A DNA stretch of 64,000 nucleotides from an uncultured Bacteroidales bacterium (GTDB lineage Bacteria; Bacteroidota; Bacteroidia; Bacteroidales; UBA11471): assembly GCA_947593515.1 (NCBI GenBank), contig CANQDQ010000002.1:51471-115470 (forward strand), in the 5' to 3' direction. Numbering within the stretch: position 1 is the first letter of the stretch; each line of letters starts with the position of its first letter. This document shows, one piece after another, positions 48,582 to 59,109 of the stretch. Made by a program: the position numbers and the translations under genes. The notes beneath the pieces are model-generated. The model did no database searches. It was not told the DNA's origin and was given only the letters and a program-made list of their open reading frames with translations.

Positions 48582-50483
48582 TCAGCGGAGGCGGTAGGCG
48601 TTGCCGTCGAGCAGGAGGAAGCGTTCGTCGCAAAGGTATCGGAGCGTCTCGACCACTTGGTCTTGCGGGTAGGGCAGGCGCGCCACGATTTCGTCGAGCG
48701 TGCAGGGCGCCTGCGACAGCAGCTCTTTCACCGACGCCGTGATTTTGTCGAAGCGCACCGCCGACAGTCCTTCGTCTTTTTTCTTCAAGCAGATGTCGCA
48801 CGCGCCGCAGTCGCGTTCGCTTTTTTCGCCGAAGTAGTCGAGCAGCAACCGTTCCCGACACACATTGTCGGCGGTGGCGTATTGCAAGATGCGTTCGATG
48901 CGGTGGCTGAACTTCTCTTTCCGCTCTTCGTAAGCCGACTTGGGAATGTCGAGGCGTTCCGCGCTTTCGCGGGCGCGGGTGAAGTAAACGAGCGGCATAC
49001 GCTTGCGCGGAATGTAGTGCAGTATGCCCGACTTGCTGAGATAGATAAGGCTTTCATATACCTTTTCCGCCGGCAGACCGGTGCGCTGTTCGAGCACCGA
49101 TTCGCGTATATACACGTAGTCGGCGAACAGCCCCGTGTAGGAGCGCAGGAGGCATTGCAACACTTCGTCGGTTTCGGCGTCGTCGGTTTTCAGTTTGTAG
49201 AGTTCGTCGCGCTGTACGGTAACCATGATGCGCGATTGCGAGTTGGCGTCTTCGATGTATTCGAGGTAGCCCGAGTGTTCCAATATTTTCAGCGCGTGGT
49301 ATGTGGGCAGTACCGGCAGTTTGAAATTCAGGCAGAAAAGGTTGATGTCGAAATCGTGCATCGTATCGAAGCCGAAACCCTCTGCCACTTGCAGGAAGTT
49401 GCACACGGAAATATATACGCGGGTAATGAAATCGCGTTCGGGAAAAGAGTCGGCGATGCGCTTGTGCAGCTTGGCTTTGTCGGTCGAGGAGTAGAGCAGT
49501 ACGGCGTATGCCGTCTCCCCGTCGCGACCGGCGCGCCCCGCCTCTTGGTAATACTCTTCCGGCGAGTTGGGCAGGTCGAGGTGCACGACGAGGCGCACGT
49601 CGGATTTGTCGATGCCCATGCCGAAAGCATTGGTGGCGACCATGACGCGCGCGCGTCCCTCTTTCCACGACTGCTGCCGCATATCTTTTTCTTCGGCTTC
49701 GATGCCGGCATGGTAGTGCTGCGCCGAGATGCCCGCCCGATGCAGTTCCTCCGCCACCTCTTTCGTGCGCTTGCGGCTGCGCACATATACGATGGCGCTG
49801 CCCGGCACACGCGACAATATATAGATGAGCTGCTGCATCTTGTCTTCGTTGTGGCGGACGATGTAGTGCAGATTCGGACGGTGGAAACTTTTGCGGAAAA
49901 CATTTTCTTTCCGGAAAAGAAGTTTCTCCTGTATGTCGCGGGCGACTTCGGGCGTGGCTGTCGCCGTTACCGCCAGCACGGGAATCGCCGGCAGCAGCGT
50001 CCGCAGCTCGGCGATTTTCAGATACTCCGGACGGAAGTCGTAACCCCATTGCGAAATGCAGTGCGCCTCGTCCACCACCAAAAGCGACACGTTCAGCTCT
50101 TTGAGCTTATCGAGAAAAAGCTGGGTGGCGAGGCGTTCGGGCGAAACGTAGAGAAATTTGTATTTTCCGAAGATGCAGTTTTCGAGCACGACCCGCATTT
50201 CCCGATACGACATGCCCGAATGCAGGTAAGCCGCTTTAATATCGAGCGCCCGCAGGGTATCGACCTGATCTTTCATCAGAGCGATAAGCGGCGTAACGAC
50301 GATACATATCCCGTCGAGAAACACGCCGGGCACCTGATAGGTAATCGACTTGCCGCCGCCGGTGGGCATCAGCGCCAGCGTGTCGCGACCGTCGAGTATG
50401 GCGTGTATGACCTCTTCCTGCAACGGGCGGAAGGAGTCGTAGCCCCAGTAGCGTTTCAATATTTCGTGTATCGTCTGCGTCAT
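48582..50483 (-). CDS. RecQ-family ATP-dependent DNA helicase, short form
   Basis: A 633-residue helicase distinct from the recQ at 31.5 kb. The start is MTQTIHEILKRYWGYDSFRP. Walker A is MPTGGGKSITYQVP (residues 39-52), the DEAH box is VVDEAHCISQWGYDFRPEY, and motif VI is QEAGRAGRDG. The zinc cysteines (VCRERLLLDYFG, DCGACDICLKK) lie unusually late, at about residues 535-565, followed only by a short winged-helix-like end (TLDEIVARLPYPQDQVVETL). There is no HRDC domain. The ATG at 50483 is chosen because a TACCTTTG element at 50490-50497 overlaps the next upstream ATG at 50501. Confidence 0.92.
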   Translation of the reverse strand: MTQTIHEILKRYWGYDSFRPLQEEVIHAILDGRDTLALMPTGGGKSITYQVPGVFLDGICIVVTPLIALMKDQVDTLRALDIKAAYLHSGMSYREMRVVLENCIFGKYKFLYVSPERLATQLFLDKLKELNVSLLVVDEAHCISQWGYDFRPEYLKIAELRTLLPAIPVLAVTATATPEVARDIQEKLLFRKENVFRKSFHRPNLHYIVRHNEDKMQQLIYILSRVPGSAIVYVRSRKRTKEVAEELHRAGISAQHYHAGIEAEEKDMRQQSWKEGRARVMVATNAFGMGIDKSDVRLVVHLDLPNSPEEYYQEAGRAGRDGETAYAVLLYSSTDKAKLHKRIADSFPERDFITRVYISVCNFLQVAEGFGFDTMHDFDINLFCLNFKLPVLPTYHALKILEHSGYLEYIEDANSQSRIMVTVQRDELYKLKTDDAETDEVLQCLLRSYTGLFADYVYIRESVLEQRTGLPAEKVYESLIYLSKSGILHYIPRKRMPLVYFTRARESAERLDIPKSAYEERKEKFSHRIERILQYATADNVCRERLLLDYFGEKSERDCGACDICLKKKDEGLSAVRFDKITASVKELLSQAPCTLDEIVARLPYPQDQVVETLRYLCDERFLLLDGNAYRLR

Positions 50484-50489
50484 CTGTTG

Positions 50490-50497
50490 CAAAGGTA
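50490..50497 (-). promoter_or_regulatory. Candidate -7 element touching the short recQ start
   Basis: The minus strand reads TACCTTTG and ends 6 nt before the ATG at 50483, so a transcript from it would have almost no leader. No TTG is seen at -33. Confidence 0.4.
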
Positions 50498-50580
50498 ACA
50501 TATCTTTTCATCTTGTCAGTATTGACAGAGAAATAAATGTTTCGCCTGCCTTTTTGGCAGTTTTTTACTTAAAAAAGAAT

Positions 50581-50597
50581 TTGGCACGCTATTCGCT
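50581..50597 (+). promoter_or_regulatory. Candidate sigma-54 (-24/-12) promoter of groESL
   Basis: TTGGCACGCTATTCGCT has GG at 50583-50584 and GC at 50595-50596 separated by exactly 10 bp, and matches TTGGCAC-N5-TTGCA at all but two positions. A start near 50608 would give a 57-nt leader. No TAnnTTTG element and no CIRCE repeat is seen in this spacer. Confidence 0.5.
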
Positions 50598-50664
50598 GTG
50601 AAAAGGGTGTCGCAAGACAAAACAGCAAATAAAACAAACAATAAATAACTTAAAACAAGAAGCT

Positions 50665-50934
50665 ATGAAGATCAGACCCTTAGCAGACCGCGTGCTGATA
50701 AAACCGGCACCCGCAGAAGAAAAGACGGTAGGCGGCATCATCATTCCCGACTCCGCCAAAGAAAAACCGCTGCGTGGCGAAATCGTCGCCGTAGGCAACG
50801 GAACCAAAGACGAAGAAATGGTACTGAAAGCCGGCGATACCGTACTCTACGGCAAATATGCTGGTACCGAACTCGAACTGGAAGGCGAGAAATATCTCAT
50901 CATGCGCCAGTCCGACGTATTGGCTGTTCTCTGA
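50665..50934 (+). CDS. groES: Co-chaperonin GroES
   Basis: An 89-residue 10-kDa chaperonin that caps GroEL. The start is [20 protein letters not shown]. The mobile loop ([15 protein letters not shown]) and the roof-loop strand region ([20 protein letters not shown]) are intact. It is 26 bp ahead of groEL and in the same transcript. The spacer upstream is shared with the divergent short recQ. Confidence 0.98.
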   Translation: MKIRPLADRVLIKPAPAEEKTVGGIIIPDSAKEKPLRGEIVAVGNGTKDEEMVLKAGDTVLYGKYAGTELELEGEKYLIMRQSDVLAVL

Positions 50935-50942
50935 TAGTATAA

Positions 50943-52598
<1,656 letters not shown>

Positions 52599-52619
52599 AA
52601 ATTTCTCTCCATAATTTTG

Positions 52620-52656
52620 AAAATGGCTGTATCGGAAACGGTACAGCCATTTTTAT
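52620..52656 (+). terminator. groEL terminator
   Basis: AAAATGGCTGTATCG at 52620-52634 pairs with CGGTACAGCCATTTT at 52639-52653 (one G-T pair) around a GAAA loop, followed by T-rich sequence. Confidence 0.8.
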
Positions 52657-53116
52657 TTCTGAAAGTATCTTATAAGAAGAATTAACGGAAACGGGAATTT
52701 TAGATGCCAACTACCTCTATGTGAATATGTATGTTGCTGAATAATAGTAATATAATCTGCTTGAAACTTCCGAAATTAGAACGCATTGCCCTACGTGGCA
52801 GGAACCTGTTTTTATCATATTTTTTCATTGTTATTTTAGCAAACGCTATTTATTATTAAACAATTGATTTATAGTGAATAAAAACTATTTTGTGAAACTT
52901 GAAGTTTCCTAAAACCGCTGTTCTTTTTCTCTCAGAAGTTGTCAAACCGAAATGACGCCTCTCAAATAGAATGAAAAATTTGGATTTTTTCAAAATCCGT
53001 GTTTCACAACGATAAAAAACTCAATTCATTTACAGTCGTTTATAAAGTCCGAATCCACAAGAACACGGGCGGTTGGCTGTAAGGTGGAGGCGGCGCGATT
53101 TGAAAATACGAACGGC
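52654..53116. other. AT-rich spacer before the surface lipoprotein gene
   Basis: This 460-bp stretch is markedly more AT-rich than the coding DNA around it and has no convincing gene. It contains a palindrome, GAAACTT at 52894-52900 with AAGTTTC at 52902-52908, and a 7-bp hairpin, GGATTTT at 52982-52988 with AAAATCC at 52992-52998. A 42-codon frame at 52731-52859 is not supported. No TAnnTTTG element is found close to the next gene. Confidence 0.55.
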
Positions 53117-56100
53117 ATGATGAAAGATGTTGAAAAAATACTTCCCCTTTTGAGTTTGGCGACGAGCACGCTTTTTCTCGGAATCCTTGTGGCGGCGTTG
53201 TCCTGTACCGATGAACTCGACGCGCCGGAAATCGGCGTCGCGGAGGGCTTGCCATGCACGGTTTCCATGCAGGTGCGTCTTGCCGATATGGAGCACTTGA
53301 CCCGTGCTGCCGGCGTTTCGCCCGACAGCGATGACGCCCGCAATATCGACGACTTGTGGGTAGGCATTTACAATGCGGCGACCGGCGAGCGCACGGGCTG
53401 TACCACCGTCGAGGGGCTGACGGCGCAGCCTCATGTCGATTACCCGTTGGCGGTTTCTGCCAAGTCGGGCAGGAGCTACATCGTCGCCGTCGCCAACGCC
53501 GCTGCCCATTACGGCGTCATGTATGGGGAGGAATCGGGACGGCAGCCGCTCGACGAATTGCTGGCGACAGCCGACACGTGGGACAAATACAAGCGCATCA
53601 TTGCCATACAGTCCGACCCACAATCGGTGGCGCAGGTGTCGGACGATTTTCTGATGAGCGGAATTTATCGCGCGACAGAAACGTCTGAAAATGACGTCGA
53701 TGTCGATTATACCGATGCCGAAGGTATGCCGTTTTCGTCGGTCGAGCTGCGTGCCGGACCCGTAATCCTTTCGGGGGCGATACACCTTCGCCGGTTAGTC
53801 GCCTATGTACGTTTTCATCTTGCGGCAGCCGAAAATCTCACGTTGGAGCCTGTTTCGTGGCAGGTGGTCAATCTGCCCGCAGCAAGCTATTTGCAGGAGC
53901 GTATGGACTGCAACGACACCACACTGCCGCAATATACTCCGAATGCCGCCGATATGGAAATGGCGAATCTGCCCGAGAATTACGGCGGTACGACGTACAG
54001 CCGCTCGCCTGTTTTCGGTGCGGCTGCGTTCGTTCGGGAGCCGCAGGGGAGCGATTCAAGTTACAGCTTCGATTTTTACCAGTACGAAAACAAGCATCGG
54101 GGACTTGCCGGCGTCTCTTCGTATGCCGACCGAGAGAGGGAGCACAAGCTACCCGACCGGCGCAACAGCGGCTGGTATGCCTCGTTGGTGCGTGCTGCCG
54201 GCGAAACCGTACCCGCCGAGCCGAGCCACGATGCCGCCCTGATGAACAACAATGCCACGTATGTCGTCATAAAATGCCGCGTCGCCTATTACGTCGATGC
54301 CGCCAACGTGCGTGTGCCTGCCACGACTGCCGGCGCCGTGCGTCGGGCAGGAGAGGCGACCTATGTCATACATCTCGGCTTTTGCGAACACAAGAGCAGT
54401 GGCGCGCCGACTGCCGAGACTGCCCGCGATTTCAATTGCCGGCGCAATACCCGATATACTTACAACGTAACTGTGAACGGCTTGGACGATATTCGCGTGG
54501 AGGCAGTCGGGGGCAATGGGGACGTAGTCGCCGGTGCGTCGGGCGATGTTACCGATATGGTAACCGAGCGCATCGAACTCGATTCGCATTACGGTGTGTT
54601 CAATATCCGCCTTACCGACGAACAGCGGAGAAATTTTGTCTGGCGCATTCGCGCTCCCTTCGGCGACGGCGCGGTCGATATGGTGGGCGGCAGCGGAAAC
54701 AGAGCCGTGTTTACTACCGGAAACGCCGGCATCGTCGATGTAACCGACGAAAGCAACCGAAATCGCTATGAGGCTTTGCCGGACAATCAGTTTTACACGT
54801 GGCTGCAATTCCGACCCGCTGCGAGTGAAACGTCGCTCGCTCCCTATCCGGGCGACCCGCGATACGGCGGACGGGCGGCAGCGTCAGCTGCCGGCGACCC
54901 GGGCGTGTGGTATATCGAGCAGCTGCGCGACCCCGACCGCTTTCCCAATCCGAGCGGCAGCGAATGGTACACCGTCTTTGTCGATGAATATCTCTATGAA
55001 CGCGAGTACGATGCCAGCGCCGCCGGTTTTACGGGCGGAAAAGCCGATTATGCCCTGTGGCGGAATTTTGTCAACAAGGAGAATCGGCAGGCGTGGATAG
55101 CGCCGGGTCGCATGAATGTTTCCGACGACGGTGAAAGCACCTATTCCAATTCGGTGTATCTGATTACGCAGAAATCCATACAGACCTATTATGCCGATGA
55201 AGCGCCCGAAGCCATCGGCATAGAGCACGAAAACGAAAGCCGCAACGGAACTTCATTTGCATGGGTCGATTACAACAATAAGGTTTATGCGACCGATGGG
55301 CGGACGAATCTTTACAATTTCGTCCGCACCAACACGGCGCGGAATCAATGGAATAAAATTCTGATGACCGACGGAAGCGGCGCAAATACGCCCCGTGTCT
55401 ATGCCGGCAAGACTTACGCCCTGCCGAATCACCCCGATGAATATATGACGGCTTGCATGGCGCGCAACCGCGACTTGAACGGCGATAACGTAATCGACGA
55501 GAACGAGATACGCTGGTATCTGCCGGCTGCCGCCACCTATACGCAGATTGTGCTGGGCGCGCTGTCGCTGCCTTCGCCGCTCTTTCGCTTCACCGATTAT
55601 TCTCCCGACGAAATCACGGCGGGTGTCGGTGCGCTCGATTCCCATTATGCGGGCAGCGACAACCGTATGCTGTGGGGCGAGGAGCTGGCTGCCATGAGCG
55701 AACTCAATCCGACGAACTGGTCGCCGACACCCGTGTATGCCGGTGCGTTGCGCTGCATACGCAAACTCGGTCGCGATATGTCGTCGGTATCGGGCGATGC
55801 CGATATAGAGCAGGCATATCATCACGACCCTGCGACACGGACGATTGAAATGGATTATTTCCGGGCGGCGTCTCTCCGTCCGGCTGCGACATCGTTCATT
55901 GCGAGCCACGATATTTCGAGCATCAACAGTTTTCCGGCACGAAAATTCAAATATGCCGGTCAAGACTGCAACCGCCTCAATACCACGAACATACAGGGAG
56001 AAATAAACTTGAATCTCAACGGGTCGCTCAACGGTTATTACCGAGCTTCTACGGGAACATCGAAATATTATCTCGACAGGTGGGAAAATTCGCTGGCTTC

Positions 56101-56359
56101 CAATTCGGTATGCGGAAGATACTCCGAAGAAGCCGACGGGAGCGATCGCGGCTCGTGGCGCGTGCCGAATATATCGGAATTGACGATACTGCACTATTTC
56201 GGCATCGTTACGACCTCGCATTTGAGTTGCTCGCGGGAATATTTTTCTTCGCGGGGACAATATTTTTTAGGCGTAACCCAATCGGAAGTTTCGGCAGAAC
56301 CCGATACGGGAAACCGCAGCGTAATCTATCTTCGCTGTGTCAAAGATGTACCGGAATAA
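53117..56359 (+). CDS. Large Mfa/DUF4906-like surface lipoprotein
   Basis: A 1080-residue predicted lipoprotein. The start at 53117 or 53120 gives a hydrophobic N-terminus ending in LVAALSCTDEL, with a lipobox Cys. The first 230 residues match the N-terminal pattern of Bacteroidales fimbrial subunits (MQVRLADMEHLTRAAG, then GAIHLRRLVAYVRFHLA). The middle and end resemble DUF4906-type proteins, with MARNRDLNGDNVIDENEIRW and closing RGSWRVPNISELTIL and VIYLRCVKDV segments. Residues 786-797 form an EF-hand-like calcium loop (DLNGDNVIDENE). No fimbrial genes are adjacent, so it is an orphan. A fimbrial tip or adhesin role is inferred from these resemblances. Confidence 0.72.
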   Translation: MMKDVEKILPLLSLATSTLFLGILVAALSCTDELDAPEIGVAEGLPCTVSMQVRLADMEHLTRAAGVSPDSDDARNIDDLWVGIYNAATGERTGCTTVEGLTAQPHVDYPLAVSAKSGRSYIVAVANAAAHYGVMYGEESGRQPLDELLATADTWDKYKRIIAIQSDPQSVAQVSDDFLMSGIYRATETSENDVDVDYTDAEGMPFSSVELRAGPVILSGAIHLRRLVAYVRFHLAAAENLTLEPVSWQVVNLPAASYLQERMDCNDTTLPQYTPNAADMEMANLPENYGGTTYSRSPVFGAAAFVREPQGSDSSYSFDFYQYENKHRGLAGVSSYADREREHKLPDRRNSGWYASLVRAAGETVPAEPSHDAALMNNNATYVVIKCRVAYYVDAANVRVPATTAGAVRRAGEATYVIHLGFCEHKSSGAPTAETARDFNCRRNTRYTYNVTVNGLDDIRVEAVGGNGDVVAGASGDVTDMVTERIELDSHYGVFNIRLTDEQRRNFVWRIRAPFGDGAVDMVGGSGNRAVFTTGNAGIVDVTDESNRNRYEALPDNQFYTWLQFRPAASETSLAPYPGDPRYGGRAAASAAGDPGVWYIEQLRDPDRFPNPSGSEWYTVFVDEYLYEREYDASAAGFTGGKADYALWRNFVNKENRQAWIAPGRMNVSDDGESTYSNSVYLITQKSIQTYYADEAPEAIGIEHENESRNGTSFAWVDYNNKVYATDGRTNLYNFVRTNTARNQWNKILMTDGSGANTPRVYAGKTYALPNHPDEYMTACMARNRDLNGDNVIDENEIRWYLPAAATYTQIVLGALSLPSPLFRFTDYSPDEITAGVGALDSHYAGSDNRMLWGEELAAMSELNPTNWSPTPVYAGALRCIRKLGRDMSSVSGDADIEQAYHHDPATRTIEMDYFRAASLRPAATSFIASHDISSINSFPARKFKYAGQDCNRLNTTNIQGEINLNLNGSLNGYYRASTGTSKYYLDRWENSLASNSVCGRYSEEADGSDRGSWRVPNISELTILHYFGIVTTSHLSCSREYFSSRGQYFLGVTQSEVSAEPDTGNRSVIYLRCVKDVPE

Positions 56360-56360
56360 A

Positions 56361-56387
56361 GAAAGCGACCCGTCGGAGGTCGCTTTC
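56361..56387. terminator. Bidirectional terminator between the surface lipoprotein and rmuC
   Basis: GAAAGCGACC at 56361-56370 pairs with GGTCGCTTTC at 56378-56387 around a 7-nt loop. It lies between two convergent stops, though its T tracts are short on both sides. Confidence 0.6.
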
Positions 56388-56392
56388 TCGCT

Positions 56393-57676
56393 TTATTCGT
56401 CGGACGGCTCGTCGGCGGCATCGAGCATACGCGGCGACTGCGTTCGTTTGGTAGGCAGCCCCAATTTGCGCAGTTTTTCGCCCACCCGTATGATGTTGTC
56501 GTTGCCCGAGGTGAGTCGTTTGCGGGCATCGTCGTAAGCCGAGCGGGCTTTTTCGAGCGAAGCGCCGACGTTTTCGAGCGATTCGGTGAAAGCCACCAAT
56601 TGGTCGTAGAGCTTCGTACCGCAAGTTACTATGTCGGCGGTGTTTTTGCTTTGCGCGTTCCGTTTCCACAAGTCATCGACAAGTTTCAACAGGGCGAACA
56701 GATTGGTGGGCGACGAGATAATGACTTTTTTGTCGTAGGCTTCCGCCCATATCGAGTTGTCCGTCTGCAAAGCTGCGAGGAATGCCGGTTCGTTCGGAAT
56801 GAACATGATGACGAAATCGGGCGATTCGAGCAGCCGTTGGTATTCCTTGCGTCCCAGTTCCGCCACGTGCTGCCGCACCGATGCCACATGAGCTGCCAGC
56901 GCGCTCCGCCGCGTCGGTTCGTCTTCGGCGCTTACCGAATTGACGAATGCCGTAAGCGAGACTTTCGAGTCGATGACGATGCGTTTTCCTTCGGGCAGGT
57001 AGAGTACGACGTCGGGGCGCAGGTTGTTGCCCGCCTCGTCTTTCAGATTGACTTGCGTGTCATAGTGTACGCCCTTTATCAGGTTGGAGCCGTCGAGTAT
57101 CGTTTCGAGAATCATTTCTCCCCAGTCACCCTGCACTTTGGAATTGCCTTTTAGGGCGTTGGTCAGGTTGGTGGTTTCCGTCGTGATGCGGCGGTTCAGT
57201 TCCATCAGATTCCGCAGCTCGTTTCGCAGGGCGCCCTGTTGCTCGTTTTCGCTGGCATAGATGCGTTCCACACGGTCTCTAAATTCCGAAATATTCTCTT
57301 TGAACGGTTTGAGCAGTTGGTCTAACGATTCTTTGTTCGTTTCCTTGAAATGCTGCGACTGTTCCACCAGAATATCGTTTGCGAGATTCCGGAATTGCGT
57401 CCGCATCATTTCTTCGGCTTTTTCCCGTTCGGCACGTTCGTTTTCCATGCGTTCTTCCGTAGCCGCCAGTCGTTCGCGGGCGGCGGCATTCTGTTCGATG
57501 AGGGTGCGCACGCGCTCTTCGGCAGCTTCGCGTCCGGCACGTTCGCGCACCTCGTTCTGTACGGCGGCATCGCGCTCGGCAGCGATGGAAGCAGCCGATT
57601 TGTGCTGCATCGCCCAAAGAACGAGGAATACGACGAACAAAATTGCCGCGACAATAGCTATAATAATGGAAATCAT
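56393..57676 (-). CDS. rmuC: DNA recombination protein RmuC
   Basis: A 427-residue RmuC-family protein, proposed to limit DNA rearrangement through a nuclease-like domain. A single membrane segment (MISIIIAIVAAILFVVFLVL) anchors it. Residues about 30-170 are charged coiled coil. The conserved nuclease-like core follows: KVQGDWGEMILETILDGSNL, RPDVVLYLPEGKRIVIDSKV and DFVIMFIPNEPAFLAAL. The length is typical. It begins 4 bp after the PhoH-like stop, so the two are probably co-transcribed. The biochemical activity of the family is still inferred. Confidence 0.93.
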   Translation of the reverse strand: MISIIIAIVAAILFVVFLVLWAMQHKSAASIAAERDAAVQNEVRERAGREAAEERVRTLIEQNAAARERLAATEERMENERAEREKAEEMMRTQFRNLANDILVEQSQHFKETNKESLDQLLKPFKENISEFRDRVERIYASENEQQGALRNELRNLMELNRRITTETTNLTNALKGNSKVQGDWGEMILETILDGSNLIKGVHYDTQVNLKDEAGNNLRPDVVLYLPEGKRIVIDSKVSLTAFVNSVSAEDEPTRRSALAAHVASVRQHVAELGRKEYQRLLESPDFVIMFIPNEPAFLAALQTDNSIWAEAYDKKVIISSPTNLFALLKLVDDLWKRNAQSKNTADIVTCGTKLYDQLVAFTESLENVGASLEKARSAYDDARKRLTSGNDNIIRVGEKLRKLGLPTKRTQSPRMLDAADEPSDE

Positions 57677-57680
57677 ATGA

Positions 57681-58997
57681 TTATAATAATTGGCTGGCTA
57701 TTTCCGAAAGCTGGCTGCGTTCGCCTTTGACGAGATTCACGTGCCCGAAGATTTCCTGTCCCTGCATACGGTCTATCATGTAGGCAAGACCGTTCGACTG
57801 TGTGTCGAGGTAGGGGGAGTCTATCTGATACACGTCGCCCGTGAATACCATTTTCGTGCCTTCGGCGGCGCGGGTGATGATGGTCTTTATTTCGTGCGGC
57901 GTCAGGTTTTGGGCTTCGTCTATGATGCAGAAAGTATCGGAGAGGCTCCGTCCGCGTATGTAGGCGAGGGCTTCGATGACCAATGAGCCGTTCGTCTGCA
58001 ACTCCTGCAAGGTGCGGTAGTCGTTGCTGTCGAGCGAGAATTGCCGTTTGATGAAATTCAGGTTATCGAACAGCGGCTGCATATAAGGCGCCACTTTTTG
58101 CTTTTCATCGCCAGGCAGGAATCCGAGATCTTTGTTTGCCAACGATACGATGGGGCGGGCGAGGAGTATCTGTTTGTAGAGTCCGTGCTGTTTCAATGCA
58201 CCGGCGAGAGCCAGCAGCGTTTTTCCCGTACCGGCTTTTCCCGTAATGGCGAGAAGTTTTATGCGGTCGTCGTTCAGCAGGTCGAAAGCGAATGCCTGTT
58301 CGGCGTTGCGCGGTTCGATGCCGAAATTTTTTTCTTTGGAGACTTTGCGCACCAAGCCGTCGGCGGTAACGTAGCGCGCCAGAGCCGACGAGGTGCCGCT
58401 GTCGAGAATGAAACATTCGTTGGTGCGCAACTCCAAGCCGGTTTGTTCGACGGGAATGCCGTTTTTCGAACTGTAAATCGCGTTGATGACGTCGGGCGAT
58501 ACGCCGGTGATGGTGCGGTGTTCGTTCTCGAATATATCGCTGTTTTTCACCTTGTCGGTGTAGTAATCCTCCGTGTCGATGCCCAATGCGCGGGCTTTCA
58601 TGCGCAGATTGATGTCTTTGGTAACGAGTACCGTACGCATACCTTTGTGGTTTTCGGCGACTTCGAGAGCTGCCGAGAGTATGCGGTGGTCGGGCTTGTC
58701 TTCGTGAAAAGCCTCGCGCACCCGCCGGTGCAGCGATGTAGTGAGGACGACGGAAAGCCGTCCCGATTCCGGCGTGAGCTGCACGCCCTTTTCAAAAAAG
58801 TCGTTATTGGAATATTTGTCGAGTTGGCGGGTAAATTCTCGTGCATTGAAATTTATTTCTTCGTTTCCTTTCTTGAATTTATCCAATTCTTCCAATACGA
58901 CGATAGGAATGAAAACGTCGTTTTCCTGAAAGTTGAAAATGCTCTTGTAATCGTGAAGGAGGACATTCGTGTCCAGCACAAAATTTTTCTTTCCCAT
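57681..58997 (-). CDS. PIN-PhoH family ATPase/ribonuclease
   Basis: A 438-residue fusion of an N-terminal PIN nuclease domain (FVLDTNVLLHDYKSIF, residues 6-21, with the later acidic DHRILSAALEVAE and TKDINLRMKARALG) and a C-terminal PhoH-type ATPase. Walker A is [18 protein letters not shown], Walker B is TFCIIDEAQNLTPHE, and FTGDVYQIDSPYLD follows. This YlaK/PhoH2-like architecture is thought to couple ATP hydrolysis to RNA cleavage. A TATTTTTG candidate -7 element lies about 45 bp upstream at 59038-59045. Confidence 0.92.
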   Translation of the reverse strand: MGKKNFVLDTNVLLHDYKSIFNFQENDVFIPIVVLEELDKFKKGNEEINFNAREFTRQLDKYSNNDFFEKGVQLTPESGRLSVVLTTSLHRRVREAFHEDKPDHRILSAALEVAENHKGMRTVLVTKDINLRMKARALGIDTEDYYTDKVKNSDIFENEHRTITGVSPDVINAIYSSKNGIPVEQTGLELRTNECFILDSGTSSALARYVTADGLVRKVSKEKNFGIEPRNAEQAFAFDLLNDDRIKLLAITGKAGTGKTLLALAGALKQHGLYKQILLARPIVSLANKDLGFLPGDEKQKVAPYMQPLFDNLNFIKRQFSLDSNDYRTLQELQTNGSLVIEALAYIRGRSLSDTFCIIDEAQNLTPHEIKTIITRAAEGTKMVFTGDVYQIDSPYLDTQSNGLAYMIDRMQGQEIFGHVNLVKGERSQLSEIASQLL

Positions 58998-59037
58998 GGC
59001 TTGAAGATTTAGAGGTTCTCTCGTCGTTGCGAGTACT

Positions 59038-59045
59038 CAAAAATA
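59038..59045 (-). promoter_or_regulatory. Candidate -7 element of phoH-rmuC
   Basis: The minus strand reads TATTTTTG, 40 bp before the PhoH-like ATG. It touches the terminator hairpin of sppA, so its activity is uncertain. Confidence 0.3.
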
Positions 59046-59089
59046 AAAAATAAATCCGAAAAACGGAAATGTTTTTCGGATTTATTTTT
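59046..59089 (-). terminator. sppA terminator
   Basis: A perfect 19-bp stem, AAAAATAAATCCGAAAAAC at 59046-59064 with its complement at 59071-59089, with a 6-nt loop and T-rich flanks on the minus strand. It is 20 bp past the sppA stop. Confidence 0.85.
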
Positions 59090-59109
59090 CCTCTTTTTCT
59101 TGACGGCGG

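Noticed and set aside
48576..50498. A 640-codon plus-strand open frame exactly opposite the short recQ
   Set aside because: It has no family motifs and mirrors the helicase codon by codon. The recQ strand has every expected motif. Codon bias in these GC-rich genes opens the opposite frame.
52731..52859. A 42-codon plus-strand frame with a hydrophobic end in the AT-rich spacer
   Set aside because: AT-rich DNA readily makes short hydrophobic frames. There is no promoter and no recognisable pattern.
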